A stretch of 64,000 nucleotides of DNA from Reticulitermes speratus (GCA_021186555.1 JAJKFL010000039.1:40930610-40994609), one strand, 5' to 3'. Shown: positions 39,801 to 50,679, counted from the first letter of the stretch. Translations and numbers: made by a program. Notes: generated by a model not told the origin, from the sequence alone.

Positions 39801-42295
39801 GTGTATCAGTTGGTTATAAATTTATTAATTAATTTGTCATATTTCATTGCCATGAACTGATATGACAAGTTAATATTAACATCAATAAAGTTGTGTTGAC
39901 AGTGAGAAGTACGAATTCTTATCATGATAATCACAGTGGGATGCCTAACATCAAAATCTTCTGAGATATGTTGAAACTTTTCGTATTTGCCAATCGACAT
40001 GATGTGAGGTCTCCATTCTTCAGGGATGTGACGCCTTGTCACTGGGTGAGTGGTGCCTGACATTTTGAGACAGCATAGTGGTCTAAACTTACAAGGGTTA
40101 TAGTGTCCAATGAAGAAGTGCCCCCAACAAAAAAGAAAGCTCCCCTGGACTTGATATCACACCACACCATGAGCGTGTGTGTATGTGTCTGGTTGTTCAG
40201 CTGCACACATTCTTAACCTCGGCATTTTATGAACGGGAAAGACCTGGCATCCAACTGGGTATGTGTATTACGCTAACTGTGTCATGTGACGACCCCACTT
40301 CTGTTACATACGATGCGGAGGAGCTTGCTTCTTCCACGTTCAGGGTTCCAGAAGTCCAGTATGAAGCCAAAAATCTTCTCTGAATCATCGGTTACTTGGC
40401 ATCATATGTATTCACAATCTTTGTATTCTCCCTGATGAGGAAAGCAGAGCCAGCATGCCTGCATAGTGGTCTGTGTTGTAACAAGAACGATGTGATGATG
40501 AATGTTAAATGAATGTTGAGTATTTGTGTCACCTCAACTACAGTTAAAGTTTTACTGTTGTAGCCTTTTGCTACGTGACTGAAGAAATCGATGTGTTGGT
40601 AATTCATCTCTTAAGAAATACATCAAGAAAGCAGAGTTTGTGATATTTCCACGTCCGATATTAAATGAGTAGTCACAAATATGGAAAGTTAATAGCGTCG
40701 AAGGTTTCCTTCGAAATGGAAAAGCTGCGTAGGATGGAGCTGGCTGTAGAATTGTATATACACTGGTGGAACTGTGGAGAATGGGCGGAATTGGTAACAC
40801 TGAATAACTGGATATAAATAATAATAATAAGAGCCAGTGTGAACGCAGCTCTGAAAGGTAAAGTCCTTAGCCATGTCAAGAATCAGGCTCTGGTGTTGGA
40901 ACCCATAGCCAGTCGCTTTAGTGACGAGGTTCATCGTATTGTTCTGCGTGTTCATTTCATCATCTCCCTCACTCTATTTGCTGTTTACTTTTCTTATCTC
41001 TTCATTCCTATAGTACACCTTAAAGTTTGAGATTTGAGGTTCGTACAGCTGTGAATGTCAAGATTATGTTCCTCTGGTATATGTAGAAGAGCCTTGAAGA
41101 TGGAGGCGGTAGATTACTGTTGAAGCATAGATACTGATCTGTCTGATTGTGATGTCGGGCCCTGTCATAGCTCAGGTTATCAGTTACCAGTTTCTCATTT
41201 TGGATCTCCAGGTTTAATCCCAGGCCAGTCTGCATGGGATATAGTGGACGAAGTGGCACTGGGGCAGGTTTTTGTCAAGGTAACTGTTTTCCTGCATATT
41301 ACCATCTTATCATTGCTCCATATTCATTTTTGTCATCTACCATTGATGTTACAGTAGTGACCAGATTGCGTGCTAGTTGTTGGTGCAGGGGTGAAGACGC
41401 AGCACTGAGGGAGCGCTGCACAGACACCACCAGGACTTTTCTGTCTGCTTTAAAAATGTCAACAGTGACTGACGCTACAAATGTTTTTGCAAAAAGTGTA
41501 ACACTGCCTGGCGGTTCCAAGGTGAACCAAGCAGCAGCCATACTGCGCCGACTGCAGCTATGTGCAGTGCTAGGGGGATCAGCAAGCAAGTTATCTGGTC
41601 ATTGCTGTATTCTAGATATTAACATGGTCACTAAACAGACCACATGCATGGTACAGGGTGCCACATCCCAGATGACCATAATCTTGACGCCAGTATATAT
41701 TGAGTGTTTGGTACACTCTGTTTAAGGGGCGCTTTTCTCTTGATATTGTCGGGTTCTGCATGTATAATAATGACCCAAAGTTTTATCTTCTACATGCTGC
41801 TTATATAGAGGCGTTAGATGACTTTGTGGTTGACATAAGTTTACGGTATTCTGTATGCCCGATTGAAGTAGAGGAGAACAAATCAGTGATTCATGGTCAT
41901 TGGTTTGTGCTCTTCTTCAGAAAACATTTTGTGGAAATGTCTGTAGGTTTAATCATGTGTAAAACATTGCAGATGGCATGGCAGTAAGACAAGACGTAAA
42001 TTCTACAGAATCTTCTGTTACACCAACACAGAACTCCGACACAATCAGATGCACTGAAGATACATCAAGAAAGAGGAAGAATAATGATGAAGACATACAG
42101 AATGGTGACTCTACTGCTGTGGGTCTCCAGTGCATAGGTATTTTGCCTGGCTTGGGTTTATATCCTGATTCAAGTGATAGTGAACAGAGTTCAGACACTG
42201 ATCAAGAACTCGGATCTGCTTCAGGTTATGACTTGGTGGGTCGTAAAATTCCTCTGGAAACCAAGTCAAAGTCCGCTTCGTCTTCAAGCAGGTAA
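32036..42295 (+). CDS. PSME3IP1: NIP30 / FAM192A family protein, PSME3 (PA28-gamma) interactor
   Basis: Five exons (32036-32132, 34701-34799, 35484-35697, 37909-38018, 41973-42295) join without frame breaks into 280 residues (human protein about 254). Conserved blocks appear in order: [12 protein letters not shown] and [11 protein letters not shown] at the N-terminus; ECPEE and [33 protein letters not shown]; and near the C-terminus [19 protein letters not shown], followed by acidic/serine-rich sequence. In mammals the C-terminal region, phosphorylated by CK2, binds the nuclear proteasome activator PA28-gamma. The SDSE run here keeps CK2-type sites. Expected to be nuclear. A head-to-tail neighbour of the serpin with no evident functional link. 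Confidence 0.93.
33786..34150 (-). pseudogene. non-LTR retrotransposon 3' end with (TTAG)n tail
   Basis: Minus strand: [40 protein letters not shown], then [20 protein letters not shown] and MNLWVP, followed by a 3' UTR that ends in TTAG repeats. 5' truncated. Confidence 0.8.
34332..34525 (+). repeat. diverged SINE family A fragment
   Basis: The body section CTGGGGCCCACTC through CTCCATATAGTGC can be aligned to the other copies. A CA repeat is embedded. The head is missing. Confidence 0.5.
34701..34799 (+). CDS. PSME3IP1: PSME3IP1 exon 2
   Basis: Acceptor ACTTCCAG, donor GTAAGT, phases 1/1. [20 protein letters not shown], then a charged coiled-coil-like stretch to AHRL. Confidence 0.92.
   Translation, partial: SAQRKNMTTVHCLNALKSRNRNGSLNMKKPIG
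35112..35296 (-). mobile_element. 5'-truncated SINE family A with 15-bp target duplication
   Basis: Element 35127-35281 between copies of CTAATATTTACTGTA (35112-35126 and 35282-35296). It contains the body only, without the tRNA-like head, in PSME3IP1 intron 2. Confidence 0.85.
35484..35697 (+). CDS. PSME3IP1: PSME3IP1 exon 3
   Basis: Acceptor TTTAACAG, donor GTAGTT, phase 1 in and 2 out. [20 protein letters not shown], then a Glu/Arg-rich helical region, as in vertebrate FAM192A. Confidence 0.92.
35698..36526 (+). other. PSME3IP1 intron 3, left part
   Basis: Unassigned, with a C-rich stretch (35949-35970) and a GT repeat (36466-36482). Confidence 0.45.
36527..37229 (+). mobile_element. pogo-type transposon, internally deleted
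   Basis: 703 bp. Left TIR CCGTATATTCTCAAATCTAA and the matching right TIR (complement CCATATATTCTCAAATCTAA) are flanked by TA (36525-36526, 37230-37231). Internal TAATCCGCA repeats near both ends. It encodes only the N-terminal DNA-binding domain of the transposase (next entry). Confidence 0.85.
36840..37010 (+). pseudogene. pogo transposase N-terminal (psq / CENP-B N) fragment
   Basis: A frame open from before 36816 to a TGA at 37008 contains [20 protein letters not shown] and [19 protein letters not shown], a helix-turn-helix of the pipsqueak / CENP-B N-terminal type. The DDE catalytic part is absent. In a neighbouring frame, [19 protein letters not shown] follows, resembling the acidic end of the full transposase, which indicates an internal deletion. 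Start codon uncertain. Confidence 0.7.
37909..38018 (+). CDS. PSME3IP1: PSME3IP1 exon 4
   Basis: Acceptor TGTGACAG, donor GTTTGT, phase 2 in and 1 out. [20 protein letters not shown] matches vertebrate FSQAKLLAGAV; a Lys-rich segment follows, a possible nuclear localisation signal. Confidence 0.9.
38136..38174 (-). ncRNA. hammerhead ribozyme motif, FB4 left arm
   Basis: Minus strand: CCC-CTGATGA-stem II (ATCC TA GGAT)-GAAA-CACGTGTA-GGGG. All core bases are present; stem II has one mismatch at its base. Confidence 0.75.
38548..38587 (+). ncRNA. hammerhead ribozyme motif, FB4 right arm (sense to PSME3IP1)
   Basis: CCCC (38548-38551), CTGATGA (38552-38558), stem II GATCC/GGATC, GAAA (38572-38575), short stem III to GTA (38581-38583), GGGG (38584-38587). 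Complete core, transcribed in the sense orientation within intron 4. Confidence 0.82.
38992..39031 (+). ncRNA. hammerhead-like motif, solitary
   Basis: CTGATGA (38995-39001), a perfect stem II GGCTC/GAGCC, GAAA (39018-39021) and ACGTGTA. The core is complete, but CCCC before it does not pair with GTTTC after the predicted cut, so stem I is weak. Probably a partial copy from a related family. Confidence 0.55.
39433..39472 (-). ncRNA. hammerhead motif, FB5 left arm, cleavage site altered
   Basis: Minus strand: CCCC-CTGAGGA-GGAC TGAG GTCC-GAAAC-GTATGAA-GGGG. The core is intact, but the site reads GAA where its partner arm has GTA, so cleavage is doubtful. Confidence 0.7.
39652..39690 (+). ncRNA. 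hammerhead ribozyme motif, FB5 right arm (sense to PSME3IP1)
   Basis: CCC, CTGAGGA (39655-39661), stem II GGAC-TGAG-GTCC (39663-39674), GAAA (39675-39678), stem III to GTA (39684-39686), GGGG (39687-39690). Stem I C/G pairing is possible. It lies in PSME3IP1 intron 4, sense strand. Confidence 0.82.
39841..41972 (+). other. PSME3IP1 intron 4, right part
   Basis: It contains GGGATGTGAC repeat pieces near 40020 and 41040-41110 and a copy of the dispersed repeat behind the 91-bp array at about 41230-41345. A stretch at about 41360-41590 is richer in CpG and open on both strands, but no family is recognised. Confidence 0.5.
41973..42295 (+). CDS. PSME3IP1: PSME3IP1 exon 5, last coding exon
   Basis: Acceptor ACATTGCAG, phase 1 in, stop TAA 42293-42295. 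A variable Ser/Thr-rich linker is followed by the conserved [19 protein letters not shown] and SSDTDQE. A basic KRKNNDED segment precedes it. Confidence 0.93.
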
Positions 42296-42412
42296 AGTGA
42301 TGATATAAGCAGCCTACAATACATCATTGTGATCCGTTGATTGTGTGAATGATGTACAAGAACTCTGTTTCCTACACGTTTGTACTTGTTCTTAACTCTT
42401 GCAGTGATGTTT

Positions 42413-42418
42413 AATAAA
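42413..42418 (+). terminator. poly(A) signal of PSME3IP1
   Basis: AATAAA 118 bp after the stop codon. Confidence 0.6.
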
Positions 42419-42477
42419 CACAGGGCAGCAGTCCATGTTTAAACATATACAGTTTATATAAAGTTAACACATTCACT

Positions 42478-42784
42478 GCCGGGCATTTAAATCCCCGACG
42501 GTGTTAAATTGCCAGCGATTTTTTGAATGTTAAACAACTAGTGCATTGTCTTAAATTATAAAATATAATTGTATATAAAATTATGTATAAAATGCATATA
42601 TTTTTTCTAGTTGTCAGCTAGGGATTAATAAAGATGTAAAATGTGTTTCCTGACAGAAATTATTGTGTGCGTGGCCTATTTAAGGCAAAAGAGCAGAGTA
42701 AACTTTAGATTGACTAAAGTCGATGCTGGCAATTTAAAACGTAAATACTTAAATCGACCATGGTCGACTTTGGCAGTGAATGTG
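42478..42784. mobile_element. piggyBac-type MITE
   Basis: TTAA flanks (42474-42477 and 42785-42788) surround short inverted ends CACATTCACTGCCGGGC / GGCAGTGAATGTG. TTAA duplication is diagnostic of piggyBac-type insertion. No transposase. Confidence 0.7.
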
Positions 42785-44753
42785 TTAAGAGGCAAGTACC
42801 ATTGTGTGGCACCACTCTTCCATCTGCACCCAAGTTCCTCTTTTAACTGTTCTGTAAGAATTTGTCTCCTCTGACTAATGCCATCCCCCAGGTGTGTGGT
42901 GATAGCAGCATTGCTGCATTAACCTGTTTTCTTTTCTTCTCCTTTCATTGACAACTCAGCTGTGAATACTTTGTTGCCTAACAAATTGTATCTTCAGGGA
43001 AGTAATTGTATATTGCCAGACAGTGAAATTCTGGAATTGATGCTGCAATAACAGGTACACATTAAACAATAAGAAAATTGCTTTGTTTTATGTCACATTA
43101 ATCTCACTGGACTGGAATATACTTTTTACCTCTTTATAAAAGTTGCACAAAAGTCGAAGGCATCCAAAGTCACTGTATTTAATTTGGTGATGTTTTGAAA
43201 TCATCTTCCTTTCAGGACAGTTTCAACTTTAGGGAATAGAAAAAATGTCAGCTGGTACAAAGTCAGTGAATACGTTAGGTGGCTAATCTCCATCACACTG
43301 CGATTTGCTAGGAAGTGCCTTACTGTTGTAGCAACAAGACTGCCCCCACCTCCTCCTCCCGTGTACTACAGCACCAAAACTCCTGCGGAAGCGCTCACCA
43401 GGGGCGAATCCCACCAAATAATGTGAAAATTGCCAACAAGTTTTAAATTCGGTAACAACCAATGCGTTTATTAAAACATGAATCTGAAGAACAATAATCA
43501 AAATACTCACTTTTCCTGAAGAAGCACGCACACACATAACAAAATTATGTTGCCACTGCACACATTAACTTTATACACAACCAAGGACAGGAAGGCTCCA
43601 AGCTCATTGTAAACTCGATAAAACGCCCGCATGGTGTCGCCAGAACTTAATCAACCAAACACAGAGACACCGAAGTCCAGGCAACACCAGCAAGAGCCCC
43701 AGCGCACAGTCAGTGAGGCTGAAACGTGTTTTAGAACCTCAGGCCAAAAGGAAAATTTCAAAAACCAAATAGAACATGTTCAAATGCAGAGTCCCTCCCG
43801 GAGTGAAAGACAGGCTTAAGATGGAACAGGTAGCGTAGGGAAATAATGATGGAGAGCGTGGCAATCAAGAAGATAGCTAGAAAATGTTGCTGGCAGAATC
43901 TGATAAATTGTCTCCTGCTTAATGTGAAGTTAGTTAATCCTCCACCAGTTTTGCTGTCGTTTGACAGTCTCTGGCTACCAATTCGCAAACGTTTGCAACT
44001 GTTTCCAGATTTCGAGCAGTTGACTGCTGCCACTCCTCTCTGAGGTGTGTGAGATATAATCTTCATTTCCATAAACAGTTTATGTGTTCTGTACGTGTCT
44101 GTACCTGCTTTCTCCAAGTTTGAAACAGAACTTCAAAAAACACAGCTTACATGCCAGATGAACCTATTGAACCAGAACTTTCTTTCCACTCATCCCTTGC
44201 AGTCATAACATGAAGTAACAAAAACCAGCTGCAACTGGTTTATGCGCCAAACCATATTTGCGTAATAGCATCAATCCTAAAACTTTTTGTTTGACCACAT
44301 ATTTGCACCCTACCTACTACCAAAGTCTGAAATTACCATTTAAAGTTTTAATGAAGTAAATATTAGATATTTTTAAGTCTCTATGTGTGTCTTAAATAAG
44401 GCTTACACTACTTGAAGGTGTACTCTATTTAAAGCCTTAGTGTGCAAGGTCAGTTCCATTAGCTTCCGCTTCTAATGATCTTCATTTGTAATAAATATTT
44501 GTGTTCCAAAATGTTTTGTTTGTCTTGTCATTTCACTTTTATTTTGAAGTGAGAAGATTATAAAACACTTGTGTTTCAGCTTTGGCCATTACTGATGTTT
44601 GAATAAATATGGATCAGTTATGTAAGATTTGAAACTTCCATGGCACATAATGGCACTATAAACTTTTTGGGCAATCCAGCCACATGGTGGTTGACGTAAA
44701 GACCAAAGTTTCAGAGAATTTGTCTCCATATTCATGTTCTCTATATGGACCTA
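42785..44753. other. unassigned intergenic sequence
   Basis: No gene recognised. 43290-43830 is compositionally distinct (C-rich, with GAAACGTGTTTTAGAACC near 43719), but no retrotransposon boundaries could be established. Confidence 0.4.
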
Positions 44754-44921
44754 CAGTAAAGCCCCTATTTAATGAATTGCTGGGGGATTAGATCACTAAA
44801 CCGAGGTTTTCATTAAATGGAGGTTACATTGTTTATATGGAGCTATTGTCGGGACATGAAAAAATCATCACTAAATCCGGGATTTCACTAAATGCGGGGA
44901 CATTAAATCGGGGTTTTACTG
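44754..44921. mobile_element. short TA-flanked MITE
   Basis: TIR CAGTAAAGCCCCTATTTAAT and right end ATTAAATCGGGGTTTTACTG, flanked by TA. 168 bp, internal ACTAAATCC repeats. Confidence 0.8.
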
Positions 44922-45167
44922 TATCTGAAATGTTACTTTTTAACTGAACTGTGGTACAGCTGTTTGACAGAGAAGATTGTAGTGCGTGGATCGACTGCCG
45001 CCTCATTGTTTGTCTTGAGGTACCTGTGCTTGAAACAGACTAAAATAAAGCACATCAACATTCAGAGGCGGAATAATTCTCATAAGTTGACATGGTTCGC
45101 TGTTGGAATATGTCTTGTTTGTATGTCCATTGACATTTGAACATCGTCGTAGATTGAAGATTCAGGT

Positions 45168-45335
45168 ATTCTGATACGTTGTTATTTAAGTAGTTCCCAA
45201 TGTTTTTCAAGTGTCTTGGTGCATTTATCTTCAGGGTCAAGCAGCCTTTCTTGGGCTGCTTGACCCTGAAGATAAAGAAACTATGATCCTTAAAACCCAA
45301 CAACGCAGCATAACATGCCAGAAGGCTTGGAACTT
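45168..45335. repeat. GGGATGTGAC foldback repeat copy
   Basis: Clear hairpin around 45236-45270: GGGTCAAGCAGCC...GGGCTGCTTGACCC. Confidence 0.6.
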
Positions 45336-45983
45336 CAGCAACACAGCTGTGAGAACCTCACTTATGCTGCGGATCGTAACAGTAGCCAACATTTTGATAA
45401 TAGAGCTTCTCATGGCAGTGAAATATTAAGATAACACTGTTCTGGGGTGTGACACTGTGTGCTTTGGTAGGTAAATACCCAGAGTACCAGCAGGATTTTT
45501 GCAAGGTGGTGCACATTACCTACGTGCAAAATGACGAGATTTTTTTAATGATCAGCGCTGGACAAGACGGTAACATAGTTGTCATTTTATTAAAATCCTT
45601 AATTAATCCTAAGACTCAGATTGTAGGAACTGTATGAAATTTAGTTTTGTTTTTGTAGATTATTTTATTGTTTGATTTTAATGAATTATTAATTGTCAAA
45701 ATCCCAGTGTGGTTCAAGAGTTACCGCCTTGCACCTTGCTGCTAGTCCCTCTGGTACAGTCTAATGCTCAGAAGAGCCTGCTGCATCCATCTCCATATTC
45801 TGCACTCAAGGGTGAGTTGGAAGCAGCAGGCTGTTCTGGACCGATAACTGCTTTCCATATTAGACAGCATCCTGTCCCCTAAGTCTGTGACCATCAGCAT
45901 TGTTTTGTCGTCCAACGCAGTCTGTGAATGTCATATGACATCACGTATGCACTGTGATCATTTGCTTGAAAATTATTTTAGGT

Positions 45984-46275
45984 CTCCACGTAGGTAATCA
46001 GTCGGTATAGTGATGAGGCTACCGGTTGGGTGGACTGGAGTCTGAATCCCGGTACATGCACAAGATTTTTCTTTTCTCCAAAACGTCTAAACCGGTCCTG
46101 GGGCCCACCCATCCTCCTATACACTGGGCACCTTGCTTTTTCCATGGGGGTAAAGCGGCTGGGGCGTGAAGTTAACCGCTAGCCTCCATCTAGTGCCGAT
46201 GTTAAGAATGAATGGAGCTGTAACTCCACTCCCCATATATGCCTTCTTGGCATGGGCAGGGATACCTCCATATTT
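45984..46275 (+). repeat. SINE family A, diverged
   Basis: tRNA-like head AGGTAATCAGTCGGTATAGT with a damaged B box, then the full body to GCATGGGCAGGGATACCT. Confidence 0.75.
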
Positions 46276-46683
46276 TTCATGGTGGTAATACAGAGTGTCC
46301 TGAAGGTTGCTTTACCGACATGACACTCGCATCGCAGGCAAACAGTGCTTCATTGAAAACCGACTGCCTGCCAAACATGACGGTCATGAGCTGCAGAAAC
46401 TGTTCAGATTGTTGTCCACGATGTTCAGTGCACATTTGACATCCCCTGAGCTCTGATGCAGTCACTGTGAAGGGATGGTCAGGGCTTCTGGTATTCAAGG
46501 TCAATGGAAGTTGCTGCTTGCTTAATTAAGCAGTATGATATTAAGACTTCTTGGGGGGGGGAGTATAGGTATAGCTCCATGTGTTTGTATCCTCTGCATT
46601 AGATTGAGGTAGTGGTCAAAATTGCATCCCGGGTGAAGAGTCCACAGTGTCTATTGGTCACCAGAGCTGGTCTGGATACTTCA

Positions 46684-47708
46684 GAAGCGGGGATAGTCTG
46701 TTATGGCTGTTGGGAACTGTACTGACAGTGGGGATAGTGTGTTGTGGCTGCTGGAAACTGTACTGACAGCGGGGATAGTGTGTTGTGGCTGCTGGAAACT
46801 GTACTGACAGCGGGGATAGTCTGTTGTGGCTGCTGGGAACTGTACTGACAGCGGGAATAGTCTGTTGTGGCTGCTGGAAACTGTACTGACAGCGGGGATA
46901 GTCTGTTGTGGCTGCTGGAAACTGTACTGACAATGGGGATAGTCTGTTGTGGCTGCTGGAAACTGTACTGACAGTGGGGATAGTCTGTTGTGGCTGCTGG
47001 AAACTGTACTGACAGTGGGGATAGTCTGTTGTGGCTGCTGGAAACTGTACTGACAGTGGGGATAGTCTGTTGTGGCTGCTGGAAACTGTACTGACAGCGG
47101 GGATAGTCTGTTGTGGCTGCTGGAAACTGTACTGACAGTGGGGATAGTCTGTTGTGGCAGCTGGAAACTGTACTGACAATGGGGATAGTCTGTTATGGCT
47201 GCTGGAAACTGTACTGACAGCGGGGATAGTCTGTTATGGCTGTTGGGAACTGTACTGACAGCGGGGATAGTCTGTTATGGCTGCTGGAAACTGTACTGAC
47301 AGCGGGGATAGTCTGTTATGGCTGCTGGAAACTGTACTGACAGTGGGGATAGTCTGTTATGGCTGTTGGGAACTGTACTGACAGTGGGGATAGTCTTATG
47401 GCTGTTGGGAACTGTACTGACAGCGGGGATAGTCTGTTATGGCTGTTGGGAACTATACTGACAGTGGGATAGTCTGTTATGGCTGTTGGGAACTGTACTG
47501 ACAGCGGGGATAGTCTGTTATGGCTGTTGGGAACTGTACTGACAGCGGGGATAGTCTGTTATGGCTGTTGGGAACTGTACTGACAGCGGGAATAGTCTGT
47601 TATGGCTGTTGGGAACTGTACTGACAGCGGGGATAGTCTGTTATGGCTGTTGGGAACTGTACTGACAGCGGGAATAGTCTGTTATGGCTGTTTGGAACTG
47701 TACTGACA
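46684..47708. repeat. 41-bp minisatellite, about 25 copies
   Basis: Unit GGGGATAGTCTGTTRTGGCT followed by GYTGGRAACTGTACTGACAGC. The left copies have TGTTGTGGCTGCTGGAAACT and the right copies TGTTATGGCTGTTGGGAACT, so the array consists of two homogenised blocks. The minus-strand 173-codon frame is repeat translation. Confidence 0.95.
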
Positions 47709-48018
47709 AAGCCATTCCAGCTGCCTGATACATAAGAAGATGCTGTGTGTCTATTATCATCAATATCATCATCGTTCTTATCCTTCTTCTTTTATTCTTA
47801 TTGATCTCCACCTTCTTTTATTCTCCTCCCTCTCCTCCTCCTCCTCCTCCTGATCCCCCCAACCTCCCATGTCCTCTCAGGCAACGAGACAGCTGTGTTC
47901 AGACATCGATTTTTGCGTTATGAAAATCAAGACAAAAATATGACACAAGTTTCTTGCTTTTCGACAGTTTGTCAGGACATAAAAATTTTAGAACCATACA
48001 TTCAATGATGTGGACGAC

Positions 48019-48072
48019 CTGTTAGCTTCTCAGGAAGGACTGTGCTCCATGGAGTTAGTTAGTTAGTTACAT
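48019..48072 (+). repeat. LINE 3' terminus fragment with (TTAG)n
   Basis: GTTAGCTTCTCAGGAAGGAC then GTTAGTTAGTTAG, the same 3' end as at 33.8 kb and 53.5 kb. Confidence 0.6.
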
Positions 48073-48129
48073 TAAATTATGATACTGTTGCTTCCACCTC
48101 AGAAGTTCGCATATCCGCCATGTTGCTTA

Positions 48130-49800
48130 TTGGTTGTAGATAATAAAGTTTGAAGTTGGGGAAGGCTTCATAATAGGAAAAGTGGGGCAAAAACATGCAT
48201 AAACGTGTAAAGCCCAGTGGTTACTATACGTACCACCATGTTTACCATTCACAAATCCTACATTCTGCCCACACAGTGTATTTATGTGCTTTGTGTGGAT
48301 CTCAGAACAAACAGCGATTATTTCACTGTACAATATTAACTGACTGGTTTGTGTAACTGAGACGGAGTGTGTTTACTGGGCGGTACGGACTGTATTTATG
48401 TGTTTTGTGTGGATCTCGGAACAAACAGCAATTATTTCACTGTACAACATTAACTGAGTGGTTTGTATAACTGAGACGGAGTGTGTTTACTGTGCGGTAC
48501 GGACTGTATTTATATATAATATATATTAACCCTTTAAGCCCAGTGGTTACTATATGTACCACCATGTTTAACATTCAACAATTCTACGTTCTGCCCACAA
48601 AGTGTATTTATGTGTTTTGTGTGGATCTCAGAACAAACAGCGATTATTTCACTGTACAGCATTAACTGACTGGTTTGTATAACTGAGACGGAGTGTGTTT
48701 ACTGCGCGGTACGGACTGTATTTATATATAATGTATATTAACACTTTAAAGCCCAGTGATTACTATATGTACCACCATGTTTAACATTCAACAATTCTAC
48801 GTTCTGCCCACACAATGTATTTATGTGTTTTGTGTGGATCTCAGAACAAACAGCGATTATTTCACTGTACAACATTAACTGACTGGTTTGTATAACTGAG
48901 ACGGAGTGTGTTTACTGCGCGGTACGGACTGTGTTTTGTGTGGATCTCAGAACAAACAGCGATTATTTCACTGTACAACATTAACTGACTGATTTGTATA
49001 ACTGAGACGGAGTGTGTTTACTGCGCGGTACGGACTGTATTTATATATAATGTATATTAACCTTCTAAAGCCCAGTGGTTAATATATATACCACCAGGTT
49101 TAACATTCACAAATTCTACGTTCTGCCCACACAATGTATTTATGTGTTTTGTGTGGATCTCAGAACAAACAGCGATTATTTCACTGTACAACATTAACTG
49201 ACTGGTTTGTATAACTGAGACGGAGTGTGTTTACTGCGCGGTACGGACTGTATTTATGTGTTTTGTGTGGATCTCAGAACAAACAGCAATTATTTCACTG
49301 TACAACATTAACTGACTGGTTTGTATAACTGAGACGGAGTGTGTTTACTGCGCGGTACGGACTGTATTTATGTGTTTTGTGTGGATCTCAGAACAAACAG
49401 CAATTATTTCACTGTACAACATTAACTGACTGGTTTGTATAACTGAGACGGAGTGTGTTTACTGCGCGGTACTGACTGTATTTATGTGTTTTGTGTGGAT
49501 CTCAGAACAAACAGCAATTATTTCACTGTACAACATTAACTGACTGGTTTGTATAACTGAGACGGAGTGTGTTTACTGCGCGGTACGAGCTGTATTTATA
49601 TATAATGTATATTAACCTTCTAAAGCCCAGTGGTTAATATATGTACCACCAGGTTTAACATTCACAAATTCTACGTTCTGCCCACACAGTGTATTTATGT
49701 GTTTTGTGTGGATCTCAGAACAAACAGTCATTATTTCACTGTACAACATTAACTGACTGGTTTGTTGAGTGTGTTTACTGCGCGGTACGGACTGAATCTT
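48130..49800. repeat. compound tandem array, 114-bp core with longer alternating units
   Basis: The core (TATTTATGTGTTTTGTGTGG...TTTACTGCGCGGTACGGACTG) repeats every 114 bp. Some units carry an insert TATATAATGTATATTAACC...AAGCCCAGTGGTTA...CTACGTTCTGCCCACAC. A second array of the same family is at 58984-59680. Confidence 0.92.
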
Positions 49801-50236
49801 TAAATATAATTCAGGTTAATCCCAGTCTATTAACGCTATAAGGAATTCTTCCGGAAGATGAGCGTCAATTAACTGCGTAGTTTGACGTTTCGACAGAAGC
49901 AGGTGTCGAACCTGCAGGTGCTGGCTGGCCAGCCTGCTGTATCGATCGAGCGAGAGTTCTGGGCGGTGGACGACGCTCGTTTCTATTGCGTCGATAGGAG
50001 TGAATGGTCGGAGGCGTCGCTCGCTGTCAACACCAGTGTAAGTTTCGTGGCTTTGTTCGGTTATGCAGCACTGCTATAGCTTTTCGCATTGTTATTGTTG
50101 TGACGTATTGTGACGTCATTATACGCGAACTTCAACGGAAGTGAAGACATACAAAAGTTGAATTAAGCAATGTCGCATATGGGGGCGCGCCGTTTTACAA
50201 ACATGCCTGTCCACTTTGGTAAGAACAGAGCTACGT
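49801..50236 (+). other. CpG-richer unique sequence with an open frame and a strong donor
   Basis: 49882-50079 is open and rich in CG dinucleotides (GATCGAGCGAGAG, GTCGGAGGCGTCGCTCG), unlike its flanks. A consensus donor CCAGT-GTAAGT occurs at about 50036. It could be a first exon or untranslated leader of a gene outside the repeats. No protein family recognised. Confidence 0.3.
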
Positions 50237-50515
50237 ACGGACACACGTGATAGCTCAGTCCGCATAGTGTCAAGACTACTGGCTGAAACGCCCTGGGTTC
50301 AAATCACGGCAGCAGCAAGGGAATCTTCTGTTGTCCCAAAACTTCCAGACCGCGTCTGGGGCCCACCCAGGATCCTATTTAATGGGTACCGGCGGTAAAG
50401 CGGCCGGGGCGTGAAGCTGACCACTCATCTCCATCTAGTGCCAAGGTTAAAAATGAGTGGAGCCATATCTCTATCCTGCCATCATGACGTGGACAGGGTG
50501 ACCTTTACCTTTTAT
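50237..50515 (+). repeat. SINE family A copy
   Basis: Head GTGATAGCTCAGTCCGCATA with B box GGGTTCAAATC; body through TGGACAGGGTGACCTTTACC. Confidence 0.75.
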
Positions 50516-50679
50516 GTAAAAAGGTGCATGCTACAGCTGTTGTCGTCAGTGTGAGGCTGTTTATAGTGCTGTGGCTTAGGCAGTGACTGCGTGCTGTTTT
50601 AGTTCTGTTTATCGCTCGCTGTCGTGTAACTACGAGTAACTAACTGAATACTTCTGTGGAGCTGAGGTCTTCTTGATAA

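Larger units (their letters stand above)
39300..39828 (-). mobile_element. foldback FB5 with a hammerhead motif in each arm
   Basis: Perfect 12-bp duplication TTAATTTGTCAT (39288-39299, 39829-39840). Long arms (GGTTATAAATTTATTAATT, AACTGATACACAATTGAACC) contain A/T-rich TATTATACGTC repeats. The minus-strand tail is AAAGATGCACGGTG, as in FB3/FB4 although the arms are different. Confidence 0.87.

Noticed and set aside
40177..40383. extra exon of PSME3IP1 or a separate small gene
   Set aside because: No similarity to NIP30 proteins and no suitable phase with neighbouring exons; exons 4 and 5 already join in frame.
43290..43830. LTR of an endogenous retroelement
   Set aside because: Distinct composition and a possible primer-binding-like TGGTGTCGCCAGAAC, but no second LTR, TG...CA ends or coding domains could be shown.
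46658..47179. 173-codon minus-strand ORF with SVQFPAATTDYPHCQY repeats
   Set aside because: Translation of the 41-bp minisatellite; no non-repeat portion.
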